64,000 nucleotides of DNA from Prinsepia uniflora (Eukaryota > Streptophyta > Magnoliopsida > Rosales > Rosaceae), in NCBI GenBank assembly GCA_032719365.1, contig CM064875.1, positions 20,497,674 through 20,561,673 on the forward strand, given 5' to 3'. The position numbers and the translations under genes were made by a program. The notes beneath the pieces were generated by a model, which saw nothing but the letters and a program-made list of their open reading frames with translations, was not told where the DNA came from and ran no database searches. Of this stretch, positions 12,758-24,183 are shown one piece after another. The number at the start of each line of letters is the position of its first letter. The stretch's first letter is position 1.

Positions 12758-13075
12758 GCAAAGACGATGATGACGTGGCAGGATGCCGTCATCATTTGTC
12801 AGATGTCAGGCCATGAGGCCAATGAGAGGCTGCCATGTGGCAATTTTTAGTGCACAATGAGCCTGACATGTCAGTGACGTGGACTAGTTAGATGGTGCCA
12901 CGTGTCACTGACATGTCAGACACGTGGACCCATGAGCTGCTGACAAGTGGCACTATCAGACTGGCACGTGTTAGATGTCAGGATGACGTCACTACTAACG
13001 TCATCAATGATGTCAGCAGTGACTTTCACCGTTGACCGCTGACGTCCGCGTTGATTTTTTGGTCAACGTTAACTG
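12758..13075 (+). promoter_or_regulatory. Cluster of ACGT-core motifs in the LTR of element A
   Basis: Within about 300 bp there are many copies of TGACGT, GACGTGG, GCCACGTG, CACGTGTCA, TGACATGTCA and TTGACC. These resemble binding sites for bZIP (G-box, as-1-like) and WRKY (W-box) factors. Equivalent clusters lie at 22755-23090, 56390-56830 (minus) and 62720-63170 (minus). Function is inferred only from motif density. Confidence 0.5.
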
Positions 13076-14277
13076 CATATTTAACCCACGCGTGGGGTGC
13101 GTGGGATCATATTTTGAGGTGAGATGAGGATCATTTTAAAGGTTTCGATGATACGAAGTCAATGGTGGTGGTTTTGAGTCGATCGGAGATCGTTATGTCG
13201 ATCAAATTGAGGTTTAAAGCCTATGGAAGCTTGTCTGGGACACGTTGACTTTTCTGAGAATGTTAGGGGCTCTTGATATAGACTTGTCTATATTGGTAGT
13301 GACCTTTGCGTATGTTTTAGACAGGTCTGGATAACCCGGAGAGGTTTATGGCACGCGAATCGATGCGCGTCATGGACGGTCTGTGAGTGGACTTTGTTTT
13401 ATGAATATGATGCATGCATAAATGTTTTATATGTGTTTATAAACATGTTTTGAGATGCCATGAGGGCATGTGATTTAAATATGATTTGTTGGGTATTTTT
13501 GCACGTAGTTTGAGATTTCTGCTTTATATGATGTTTGGTATTCGGCCGAGTATGCTACGTGCTTGTGTTTTATGTGATTCCAAAGGTTTAACGGAGAGGT
13601 GTGAAATCGAGGAACTGATTTACGGTTTCGATGATTTCACGGAGATGTGTGGAATCGAGATTCGGGCATGAGTCCCAATTGTACGATGGTTTGAAAGTGT
13701 TTTGGAAATGAGAACTGGTTTTCAAGTTTGGAAATATCTTTCAGGCATATGACCCAGTTGATTTGAGGTTTGACTTAGAGTACAATTAAACGTGAGATAA
13801 GTCGGCAAGAGACCCAGTTATGAGTTTTACGAAAGGTATTACGGGCATGAGATCAAGTTGTATATTTGATAGGATTCGAGGAAGCCTGGGATGTGGAGTG
13901 TCGTTGGAAACTAGTTTTCGGGGTTTGACCCATTTGTTGATGTTCCATGTTGAGGCCCTATTGATGATGGTGACGCTCACCTCCGGACTGCAGATGTGTT
14001 CCTTCCAGAGAGGTCACGATGCACTGCCTGTTGTCGAGCAGCCGAGAGAAACAATGACCAAGGGAGGCTCGACTCAAGAGTGTTGAGGTATTCCTATGAG
14101 ATCGATCGGCGATGTATTCGTGATGATCTAGAGATGGTCGCGACGAGTGGTATGTTCACGGCGACATGCTAGGATTGTGAGAGGTCCTGAGCTATATGCA
14201 CATATGCTAGGATGAGAATGGTGACTGACATTGGGATGAGTTCCCACGTGTTCTATGATTTGGGTCGAGGTTCTACA

Positions 14278-17077
14278 TGTCAGGACCCGTCCGAATCCCC
14301 TCGGGATTAACGCGGGACGCACCTGATCCCGTTTGACACAGAGTGTCAGGCAAGGGAAAATTCTGACTTTAGCCCACTTGGGGCTTCAGAGTGCGCCAGG
14401 ATCCGGAGGAGGAGTGTGATGTCTCGGTCTCTGTTACAACCCGTATCCGCGATCAACCTAAAGGGCATTCAAAACATTAAAAGTTGTGAGTGGACAAAAT
14501 AAATAATTTATAAAAACATTTTCACGAAAAGACATTTATTTATACCCTTCACTAAAAAGCATGCATGCATTCGAAAACCATTTACCAAACCACTAGCGCC
14601 TTGGCCCAAAATAATAAATGAAACCAAACATATGGGCCACTGCCCAAATCCATGTGGGACTCATCCCAAAACCAGTATATCATATAGTATATATCACATA
14701 ACCAATCCTGTCACGGTTTCCAAAGCTACGCGCGTGCTACCCGAGGTCTCAAATCCCAACTCTCCCTAGGGTCCACCCAGGTCAATGTCCGCAGATCAAT
14801 GACCCTCCTTGGGGGTTATAATCCATAAGCCTTCCTGAGAGTAAGGTTCCCAATGGGGGCGACTCCACTCAGTTAGTGCTCCATGACTACTCCAGGGTCC
14901 ACCCAGGCTAACGACCCTCCCCAGAGGAGACAATCCATAAATAAGGATGGTATATGATAAGCCATATAGAAATCATTCTTAAAACCTTTCAAAGGATTCA
15001 TGTTCGGTCCCCGGAAACCGTCATGAAACCAGAAATCCATTTATGGGTCCTTGACCCGATATCACAACCGTAAACAACTTGGGCCTCAAGCCTGAACTCA
15101 TGGCTCAACTGGGAATCAAGCCCGATACCTCAGGGTTAGTCACGATTCCAATCGTAGTGATGCATGCAACCATCCGTCCAGGACCGCTCTCAATCCTGGT
15201 ATGTCATCGTGAACATATCAACCGATCTGACCACCTCTAGATCATGGTCCGCACATCACCAATCGATCTCCTAAACCGTCAGCACTCCGAAGTCGAACCT
15301 CTAGTGGTTGCTTGATAACGGACCGTGCATCGTGACCTCTCCGAAAGGAACACATCCTAGTCCGGAGGCAAGCGTCGTGTTGTCCGTCGTTGTGCACACA
15401 ACACTCGTCGTGACCACGACTCAGACCCGTAGGTCATCAATAGGACCACATGCCCGAAATAAAACCAAATGGTCTCATGCCTGAGTTTAAATTTTCAAAT
15501 CCAATTCCATTTCATTTAAACCGAAACGACAAACACGTATAAGCACCGTATAAAATAGAAAACCTCGAAACACGTGCAAATAAGTAAACACACACAAATG
15601 CACTCAAAGCATCACAAAACATGTTTATAAACACATATAAAACATTTATGTATGCATCAATTTAGAAAACAAGGTTCACTCACAGACCGTCCGAGTTGCC
15701 GCCTCGACACTCGCGCCATATGCCCTTCTCGGGCCAATCACTGTAAGCAAGGTTTCCAAACCTATCCAAATCTTAATAGAGGGTTACATAATTTTTCGGA
15801 ATTTTAAACTATTTTAAAACCCGATCCTAAACCTTTGGACGTCCCGAACTATATCAAAACGACGTCCGATCGACACGAAACCAGTCCCAAATTGTTCGTT
15901 ACATCGAATAGATAATTTCGTGTGTTGGAAATTCCCCCAAAAAGTGGGCCACGCACCCACACACGCCAGTAACAGCCCCTGCATGTGGGAGCCACGCGCC
16001 AGCGACTGTACAACTCCTACCACCAGCCGACCAGCTGGTCCGGTTCTCCTCTGCAACTCGGTCCAGCCGAACCGGTGAAATCGGTTCGCTTCCATATCTT
16101 CTTCATTTTTTATCCTTTTTACACACATTCCAACTCCTATGGCTTCCTTTCTTTATTTCCTACCTAACCATGTCCTTAAATCCAAGAAACCAAGCCTAAA
16201 ACCCATTGGTTTCGAAAATCATTTTGAACAAAAACTGTCATCCTATGTTCAGGGCATAACCAAGGGCCCAAACTCAATCCTAAGGGTTCCAATATGTTCA
16301 TAGGGTCCCTAACAACGTACTAGGAGGGTCGATTTGGTTCAACTTAGCCGGAAAACAAATTCAATGGACAACCACCGAAAATTCCCCATCCACCGTTCTG
16401 GGCTTGCTCAGCCGTCCTTAGCGCCCAAAACCTTCTCCTAGACCTTCTCCTAGACCTCCTACCAACCCCTTTGAAACAATACAGGGGGTTCGGGTTTACC
16501 TTTTCCGTGCATTCCACCGTCGCCTACGGCAGTACAGCAGCTTGCCACCGCCTCCCTTGGTCAATCACTCACCCTCAACTCTTTTCCTAGCCTTAGATTC
16601 AAAAATGGGAAGGGGTTGGTGTTTGGGGTTAACTGGGTTTGGTGGGAATGGAACAGACAAAGGGGTGAAGTGCATGAATGAAGGGAAAGGGAGCAATGGA
16701 TGGGTGACACTTGTCACTCATCCATTGGGCCAGGGGAAAAGATTTGGGCCCCACGTAGGACAAAAGTCCACTTTTTCCTCGTAAAGCGTACCACTATGAA
16801 TAGTATCTCGGAACTTCCTTGAACCGTAACTTTTCTATCGAACGTCGACTTCGATGAGCCGCCTGTCTACAGACTCATATTGACCTGATCTATGTAACGG
16901 TCCTCGGCTTTTGGCCATCGAACCTCCTAGGTCAAAAGTCAACTTTTCACGCTTGTTTAGGGGCAAAATCGTAATTTTGCCCTGAACGTCCGATAATCCT
17001 CGGCTAATCTCTGATTATCCCCACTAATCCGTAATTACTTCTTAATTAAACTCGATAATTCGGGACGAGTCGTTACA
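14278..17077 (-). mobile_element. Solo LTR 2 (2.80 kb) inside the 5' LTR of element A
   Basis: The minus-strand reading starts TGTAACGACTCGTCCC and ends GGGTCCTGACA. It is flanked by CTACA (14273-14277) and CTATA (17078-17082), a 5-bp target duplication with one change. The empty site is seen in the 3' LTR at about 27575-27590 (GGTTCTGTATGTG). It belongs to the same superfamily as element A but a different subfamily. Confidence 0.87.
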
Positions 17078-17439
17078 CTATATGTGTTTTCTATTTGGAC
17101 TAAGACCCGTATTTGTTTTTTATGATCTGGTTTTGGGCTGAGACCCTACTTAGATGATGGCTTCGATTGAGAAGCATTTTCACTGTGTTTTGATTTGGGA
17201 AGCAATACGTCTTGCTTCCGAGAAATTATTTGATATAACTATTTTATGATGCATGCATAATTTTACATGAAGGGTATAAATGTCTTTTCGATATAAATTT
17301 TTTTCATAAACTGTTATTTTTTCCACTCACAACTTTTATGGTTTTAATACCCTTCAGGTTGATAGAAGATGCGAGCTGTAGTAGAGATCGAGACATCACA
17401 TGCCACCACCGATTCTGACGTACTATGATGGACCCCGAA

Positions 17440-17627
17440 CGGGTGACGAGTTTATCCCTGGTCTGGCACACGGTGTCAGATGGGAGCAGGCACAACCCAA
17501 GATAATCCAGGGGGATTGGGACGAGTCCTGTCAAGTTGCTCAAGCTGATCCCTAGTCTGACACGCGGTGTCTGACGGGAGCAGACACGTCCCACGATAAT
17601 CTAGGAGGATTGGGACGGATTCTGTCA
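17440..17627 (+). repeat. 91-bp tandem duplication of the LTR terminus
   Basis: Two copies of a unit running from ATCCCTRGTCTG to GGGACGRRTYCTGTCAAGTTG lie head to tail, offset 91 bp. The first copy already ends CCTGTCAAGTTG, a complete LTR end plus the first bases before a primer site. The same doubling is at 27950-28132 in the 3' LTR. Confidence 0.85.
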
Positions 17628-20600
17628 AGTTGGTATCAAAGCATGAGTTTCTCTTGGAGTGACGCGCATGTGCTAGATGTGATGCCTCTGCAGTGGTAAC
17701 AACCCATCATCAACTTAATAGTTAAGGTGAGAGTATGAGGATTCAATTGAATTGAACCCTAGTTAGGTTGTGTTTGGCACTTGGTGCAATGGATTAAGGT
17801 TCGATTGGAACTGGATGCCGTATTGTTAGTAAGGTTTGATCCCGAGTAAGATTGATGTTCATGTGACTCCAACGGCTTGGAGCCTAGTGTTACTAGTGGA
17901 TGGGACTTAGTCAACCAGTTTTCCCAGTATGACGAGCTAGAGAGTCGGGGCCGTTGAGCGATCAGGTCAGATTGAGGATTGTGTTAAGTCGTATCAGTGG
18001 AGGTCGAGGGCGACCCTAGTTGAGACTGTTGAGAATTGGAATGTTTGATCCTATTCGGCATGAGATGCCAGGTTTCAGTGCGTCGAATCCCGAAGGGAAG
18101 TCAACTGGCAAAGGATGCCATGGTACAGTATGGTTTGGTATGACATGACGTGATTGTGGCGCGCTATGGTTGTGCAGTGTTAGACATCGAGCAGGGCCAA
18201 GTTTATTATGGACGCAATGGCTAGAAGCCATAGAGTACGAGTGGATGAGGTCCTCAGGTTGTGGTTACTAGTTGGTTAGATACCAGTATCGGAGTATGAC
18301 GACTTTTCGGAATTGAGAGTGATGGATTAGTCATGATGGATGTGCTGCAGTGTGCAAGTTACTAGGAGAGTGGTACATGTGGACCGGATCCTGAGGTGGA
18401 CCGATAAGTGGAGTAAACGTGTTGAGTGGTCGGTGCCTGCGGTAAGTTGATCCAACGGGTACAAAGCCTCGAAAGTGGAGTGTTTCTGGGATTGATCTAC
18501 AAGCAGTTGTGGCAGACTCCGCCATCGATAGACGTGGACGAGTTTTATCAAGTTGGATAGGCTCATGTTACCGTGACGATTGAGACGGTGGAGATTCGCC
18601 AGTCATGACGGTGATACAAAGATGTGTTAATGATGCACAGTACGAGCGTTGATTTTTGGATTTGGCTCTATCACGATTGAGTACGCTCACGGAAAGAGAT
18701 ATTGAGCTTTGGGTGTTGGAGAGTGTGCCACACTACTTCAGTGGAGGTGACTAAGATGAGTTGAATGAAATCCATGAGTGATCGGATAGTTCCACATGAC
18801 ACAGATGGTGTTTGAGTGGTGTAGTGCAAGTGAGGGCTTGGTTTGTGACCGGGATAGTAGTTGTTCCCAGAGTAACAAACAGGTGAGTTCGGTGGACACT
18901 GAGCAGGATAGAGAGGATCCCAAGTGACTCGGTATGAGGCATGGGGTATACCTAGATTAGTGACAGGTACCCTAGCTCATTTTGGGCAGATGGCATGAGT
19001 GTTGGGTGTTGGAATTGATCCTATAGAGGTTGGGACGTGCGAACCAGTATGCTGATGGGGATGGTGATGGACGAAGCCAAAGAGAATCAATGGAAGTATT
19101 AGTACGGAGAAAAGGATTAAGCATTACAGTAATTATCAGATAATATTCTTAGTCAGAGGAGGTGACTTCGCTTTTTCCATTTACTTGGTCAAAACTTCTG
19201 GTTTGGCCGTCAACATGATGCGAGATTGAGGCATGAGAATATGCCCAAGAGTTGAACCCATAAAGGTTGAAACGTGAGAATCGGATAGTGAAGGGTGCCA
19301 TCTATCACCCATCCTTTGAATGTGCATAAACGGTATAAACGGACATGTCGGTGGCTGTCCAAATGAGTTGAGGACTTGAGAGTCCATTGGAAGTGGTTAT
19401 GGCCGACTGCGGGTGACCATACTTCCTGAATTGTAACTAAGCTTATTTGAGGAGAAATCTGATTGTTAAGACAGAATCACCAGGGTGTGTCCAAGGTGGA
19501 CTCGACACTGGATTGCCTTTAGTACTTGAGCATGCTAGTTTGGGGAGTAAGTCCAGTAGTTGGAAAAGATAGGTATGCTTCCAACATGGTTGCAACTTCT
19601 CTTGATTCTGAGGTCGGTAATGCAGATTAGCGTTTTCTGCTCTGTGTCCGAGGATGTTGGGTGTCAGCAATACGGTGATCACATGTTGATTGGTGGACCC
19701 AAGATTGGTTTTGGGTTAGTGGACAAGAGAAGTTGTGATTGAGACAAAAAGACAAATGCTTGATTTCACATTGGTGATGGGTATTCTGAAGTTGATAAAG
19801 TAGACTTCTCATTTTCTGCTATTTAGCAGATGGTACTTGGTGCCGCAGGATGACATAGGATGAATTTTGATGTCACTATCTTGTATCGTCCTTGATTATT
19901 TCCTATGTGGGATGACGAGGAGTGGTATGACAGTTAAAGGGTTCAAAGAGGGTGTAAGAACTGAACACCTAGGTTGCGAGTCAAATTTCAATGACTTGAA
20001 GCACAGATGGTACTTAGCGTCACCGGATGTGATCAGTGAGTATCCGAGGTAGTGGACCCATGTTGGTATGATGGGTCATGTTACATTGGCTGATTGAGCT
20101 AGTAGAGAACCAACGAGGATCGAGGATCATGAGGATGGTGGATCCTAGGATCAATTGGATAGACTCGTGTTGTGATGATCAAGTTGATCTAGATGATTGA
20201 TATGATTGTGGACCGTGGGTCGAGTAAACCGAAGTTTGGTAGTTACCTGAGTAATGTGCCTTTCTAATTATGCTAAGTTAGGAGCATAGGAGAGTCGTAT
20301 CATAACGACCCCGAGATAAGAAGAAATGATTATCCAACCTCTGTCTTGGATAAGATACAGTTATGTATTGGATATATGGAGGAGTATTGCTCTGTCTTGG
20401 ATAAGTGGAGTGTATGATCTTTCTTGGATATGTGAATAAGAATGAGACGAGGACGATATGTGGGTATCGATCAGGAAGAGATGAATAGCCGATTCCTCAA
20501 GTTGGATATGAGGATAGAGATTGTGATGGATTGAGGTTAGCCTTGTGTCGAACGGTCGAGTTCCGAACCATGTTCAGAGTAAGGATTAGTATGTGGTTGG

Positions 20601-21815
20601 GCGTTGCCAGAGTGCAGTTCTTGAACAAGTCTGGGTAGTGCCTTGATGATTGATGTGAGGTGATGCACCGGTAAGTAGTGCACGTTGGACGTTGGGATTG
20701 ACTACAGTTAACCAGTAAGGTTGGACTAAGAGTTATTAGAGAGGATGAATGTTTTGCCTATTGGATAGAGTCCTAGATTGACATGAGATAGCAATCGAAT
20801 TGGATCTGATGGCGACAGTCCGACGAGGATTATGATTTGATGTGTTCCGGCATAATGAGATAATGACTGGACATCGATTACTGTGTGCTCGAGTAGAGTG
20901 GACTGAGCGGGTTCAGTGATTATGTGAGCCGAGAGCTCAGGGCCATGTGGGCTAGAGAAACCCTAGTATTTTTATCTGTGTGATTACCTCTGCTGAGGCA
21001 AGTATTCGATGGGGTCCAGTTACACCCAAGATGAGTGAGATGTCGATTATGTATCGACAGGGTTCGTGAGACGACGGTTGGACTTGAGGGGAGTCAAGAT
21101 TTCAGCGTAAGTAGCTGAGTGGCCTGAGATACGATGTGGGGACTCAAGAGCGAGCCCAGATTAAAGTAGTGCAACGAATGCGCAGTGGAGCTGGGAATGC
21201 CTGGCTGGCCACGATAATGGTCGATGTGATTGGCTTCCTTACGAAGTCAATTTGGCATTTTGTGGTAATTGACTAAACCGATATCCGACAGATCCAGATT
21301 AGTTATGTAGTGATGGGACTTGAGTGTGAGTTAGCATGAGTTTGAGGAAACGAGAGAGTTGGCTGATATGAGTATCGAGGCCGATAAATGCCGCAGATTT
21401 GAGTATGGCCTGCGAGGTGAGATTTGTGCCATTGTGACGACAGGATCTAGAGGATGTTTGTCGGATCGGAAGCCGAGCAGGATGTCAACTTTGATTGTTG
21501 AATGAGAAGGGGTTTCAGACTAAAAAGACGTTTTGATGTCAGCTTAGTATCGATGACCTGTCAGAGTGAGTGATAGGCGAGATCGCCGAGTGTCAGTGTC
21601 TCGAGTGAGACTGACGAGCCGACATGTGACTTTTCAAGGGTTGAGTTTGAGCTTTGGAAGAACAGTGGTTACCAACGAGTGCGGTGTTTTGTGTCAGACG
21701 TGTATGGTTACACGAGGGTGCCCCGAGTAGGAGACATGATTAAATCTTCCACGGTTTGGTCGTGGAGTTGGGTTAGTTTGAATTTCGAGGACAAAATTCT
21801 TTAAGGAGGGAAGTT
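17628..21815 (+). other. Interior of element A, 4.2 kb, no coding capacity seen
   Basis: It begins with AGT and then the primer site TGGTATCAAAGC, and ends at the purine run TTAAGGAGGGAAG. All six frames are full of stops; the longest open pieces are about 80 codons and show no retroviral motif. Segments align with the minus-strand interior of element C, for example GTATTCGATGGGGTCCAGTT near 21005 and the complement near 58000. The two elements are therefore one family. Whether it is pol decayed beyond recognition or never coding cannot be told by eye. Confidence 0.7.
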
Positions 21816-24183
21816 TGTAATGACATGTCCCAAATTTTTGGGATTAATTAAGATTAAATCAAGGATTAGGGGGACTAATCGGGGTTAGGCGAGGACTGTT
21901 AGACATCAGGACGAAATTACGATTTTACCCTTGGACCAAGGGAACAGGGTTGACTTTTTACCCGAGAGGTCTAATGGACGAGGATCGAGGATCGTTATGT
22001 AGATCGAGTCTATACAAGCCCGTAGACAGGTGGCATGTTGAAATCGGATGTTCGATGGGAAAGTTACGATTCACGGAAGTTTTGAGGCACTATTGCACGT
22101 TTTACGAGACGAGTGACATTGTCCCAGATGGGGCCCAGATATTTGAATCAGGCCCAGTGGATGAGTGACAAGTGTCACTCATCCATTTCTCACTTCCCTC
22201 ACATTCATGCATCTGCACCTCTTCCCTTTTCATTCGATCAAAACCAAGAACCCCTTCCCCATTTCAATCCATCCTTATTCCATCGCCTTCTTGAAACCCT
22301 GGATGGACAGAGGAAATGAGAGTGAGGCGAGAGGAACGGAGAAGGACGACGGAGCCGCCGTGAACATCTATGGAAACTGTGAAAAAAGGTAAAAATCGAA
22401 ACTTGTGGCTTCTGAATTCGAAACTTTGGATTTGGACGTTGGGGGTGTTTTCTGACGTTGGGGTTATGTTTTTGGTGGTGGTACGAGCCATTTGGGACCG
22501 AAATTAAAGGCGGAGGACGGCTGTTTGGTGCAGGCAGGGAGCTGGAAGATGGTCATGCGGGTTCTCGAATGAACCATGTATTTTCTAGCCCGTTTTAAAA
22601 GTTTTTGAACCCATAAATCGTTTGTATAGGACTGGACGATCATGTAGGAAGCAACGACTTTGAAAACGGATCAGAAACGAAGGAATTAGAACCTGGTCAA
22701 GGTCGCGGGTCTGCGTGACCAGATTCAGCTATTCGAGTCGACCTGATTTAGCGAAGACGATGATGACGTGGCAGGGTGACATATTCCTCTGACAGATGTC
22801 AGGCCACAAGGCTATTGGGAGATTGCCACGTGGCAGTTTTCAGTGCACATTCAGCCTGACATGTCAATGACGTGGACCAATCAGATGGTGCCACGTGTCA
22901 CTGACATGTCAAACACGTGGACCAGTGAACTGCTCACATGTGGCATAATTAGAATGATACATGTCAGATGTCAAGATGACGTCACTGCTGATGTTAGCGA
23001 TGACGTCAGTGTTGACTTTGACTGTTGACCGCTGACGTGCGCGTTGACTTTACTGATGTAAGCGTTGACTTTTTGGTCAACGTTGACGGTACCTTTGACC
23101 CTACGAGTGGGGGCATGTGGGCACGTATTTTGAGGTAGGACCAAGACCATTTGAAAGGTTTTGACTATACAAATACAATGGTGGTGGTTTTGAGTCGATC
23201 GGTGATTGTTAGGTTGGTCAAATTGAGGTTTAAGCCTAGGGAAGCGTGTTCGGGACACGTTGAATTTTCCAAGAATGTTAGGGGTTCTTCATATAGACTT
23301 GTCTAGGTTGGTAGTGACCTTTGAGTATGTTTTGGATAGGACTGGATGACCCGGAGAGGTCAGATTAGCTCAGAGAGTCTTATGGAACGCGTATCAAGGC
23401 ACAATATGGACGATCTAAGAGTGTACTTTGTTTTATGAATATGATGTATGTTTGGAGATGACATGAGTGCATCTGATTTAAATATGATTTTTTGGGCATT
23501 TTCGGAGGAAGATGCGTTATTGCACGTAGTTCGAGATTTATGCTTTATATTATGTTTGGGATTCGGCCGAGTATGCTACGTACTTGTGTTTTATGTGATT
23601 CCGAAGGTTTCACGATGTGGCGTGAAATCAAGGAACTGATTTACGGTTTCGATGATTTCATGGAGATACGTGGAATCGAGATTCGGGCATGAGTCCGAGT
23701 TGTACGATGGTTTGAAAGTGTTTTGGAAATGAGAACTGGTTTTCAGGTTTGGAAACATCTTTCAGGCATATGACCCAGTTGATTTGAGGTTTGACTTAGA
23801 GTATAGTTAAACGCGAGATAAGTCGGGCAGAGACCCAGTTATGTGTTTTACAAAACGTATTTCGGGCATGCGACCATTTTGTATATTTGATAGGATTCGA
23901 GGAATCCTGGGTTGTGGATTGTCGTTGGACACTGGTTTTCTGGTTTTTACCCATTTGTTGATGTTCCATGTTGAGGCCCTATTGATGATGGCGACGCTCG
24001 CCTCCGAACTGCAAATGTGTTCCTTCGGGAGAGGTCACAATGCACTGCCTGTTGTCGAGCAGCCGCGGGAAGCAATGACCGAGGGAGGCTCGACTCAGGA
24101 GTGCTGAGGTATTCCTCTAAGATCGATCGGCGATGTATTTGCGATGATCTAGAGATGGTCGCGGCGAGTGATGTGTTCACGGA

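Larger units (their letters stand above)
8693..17627 (+). repeat. 5' LTR of element A (interrupted twice)
   Basis: About 3.0 kb of LTR once the insertions 9630-12752 and 14278-17077 are taken out. The segments 8693-9629, 12758-14277 and 17083-17627 align in order with the 3' LTR at 21816-28132. The last ~180 bp is a 91-bp tandem duplication of the LTR terminus. Short frames inside, such as 13820-14086, recur in the 3' LTR (23841-24107) only because the LTRs are copies; they show no domain. Confidence 0.85.

Noticed and set aside
13820..14086. Repeated 88-codon frame (also at 23841-24107) as a conserved gene
   Set aside because: The two frames are the same place in the two LTRs of element A. 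The third occurrence expected under selection is missing and no domain is visible.
17628..17645. tRNA-Met gene fragment
   Set aside because: Only the 12-18 bases complementary to the tRNA 3' end are present, just inside an LTR; it is a primer-binding site. The same applies to 40417-40433 (tRNA-Asp) and 3703-3715.
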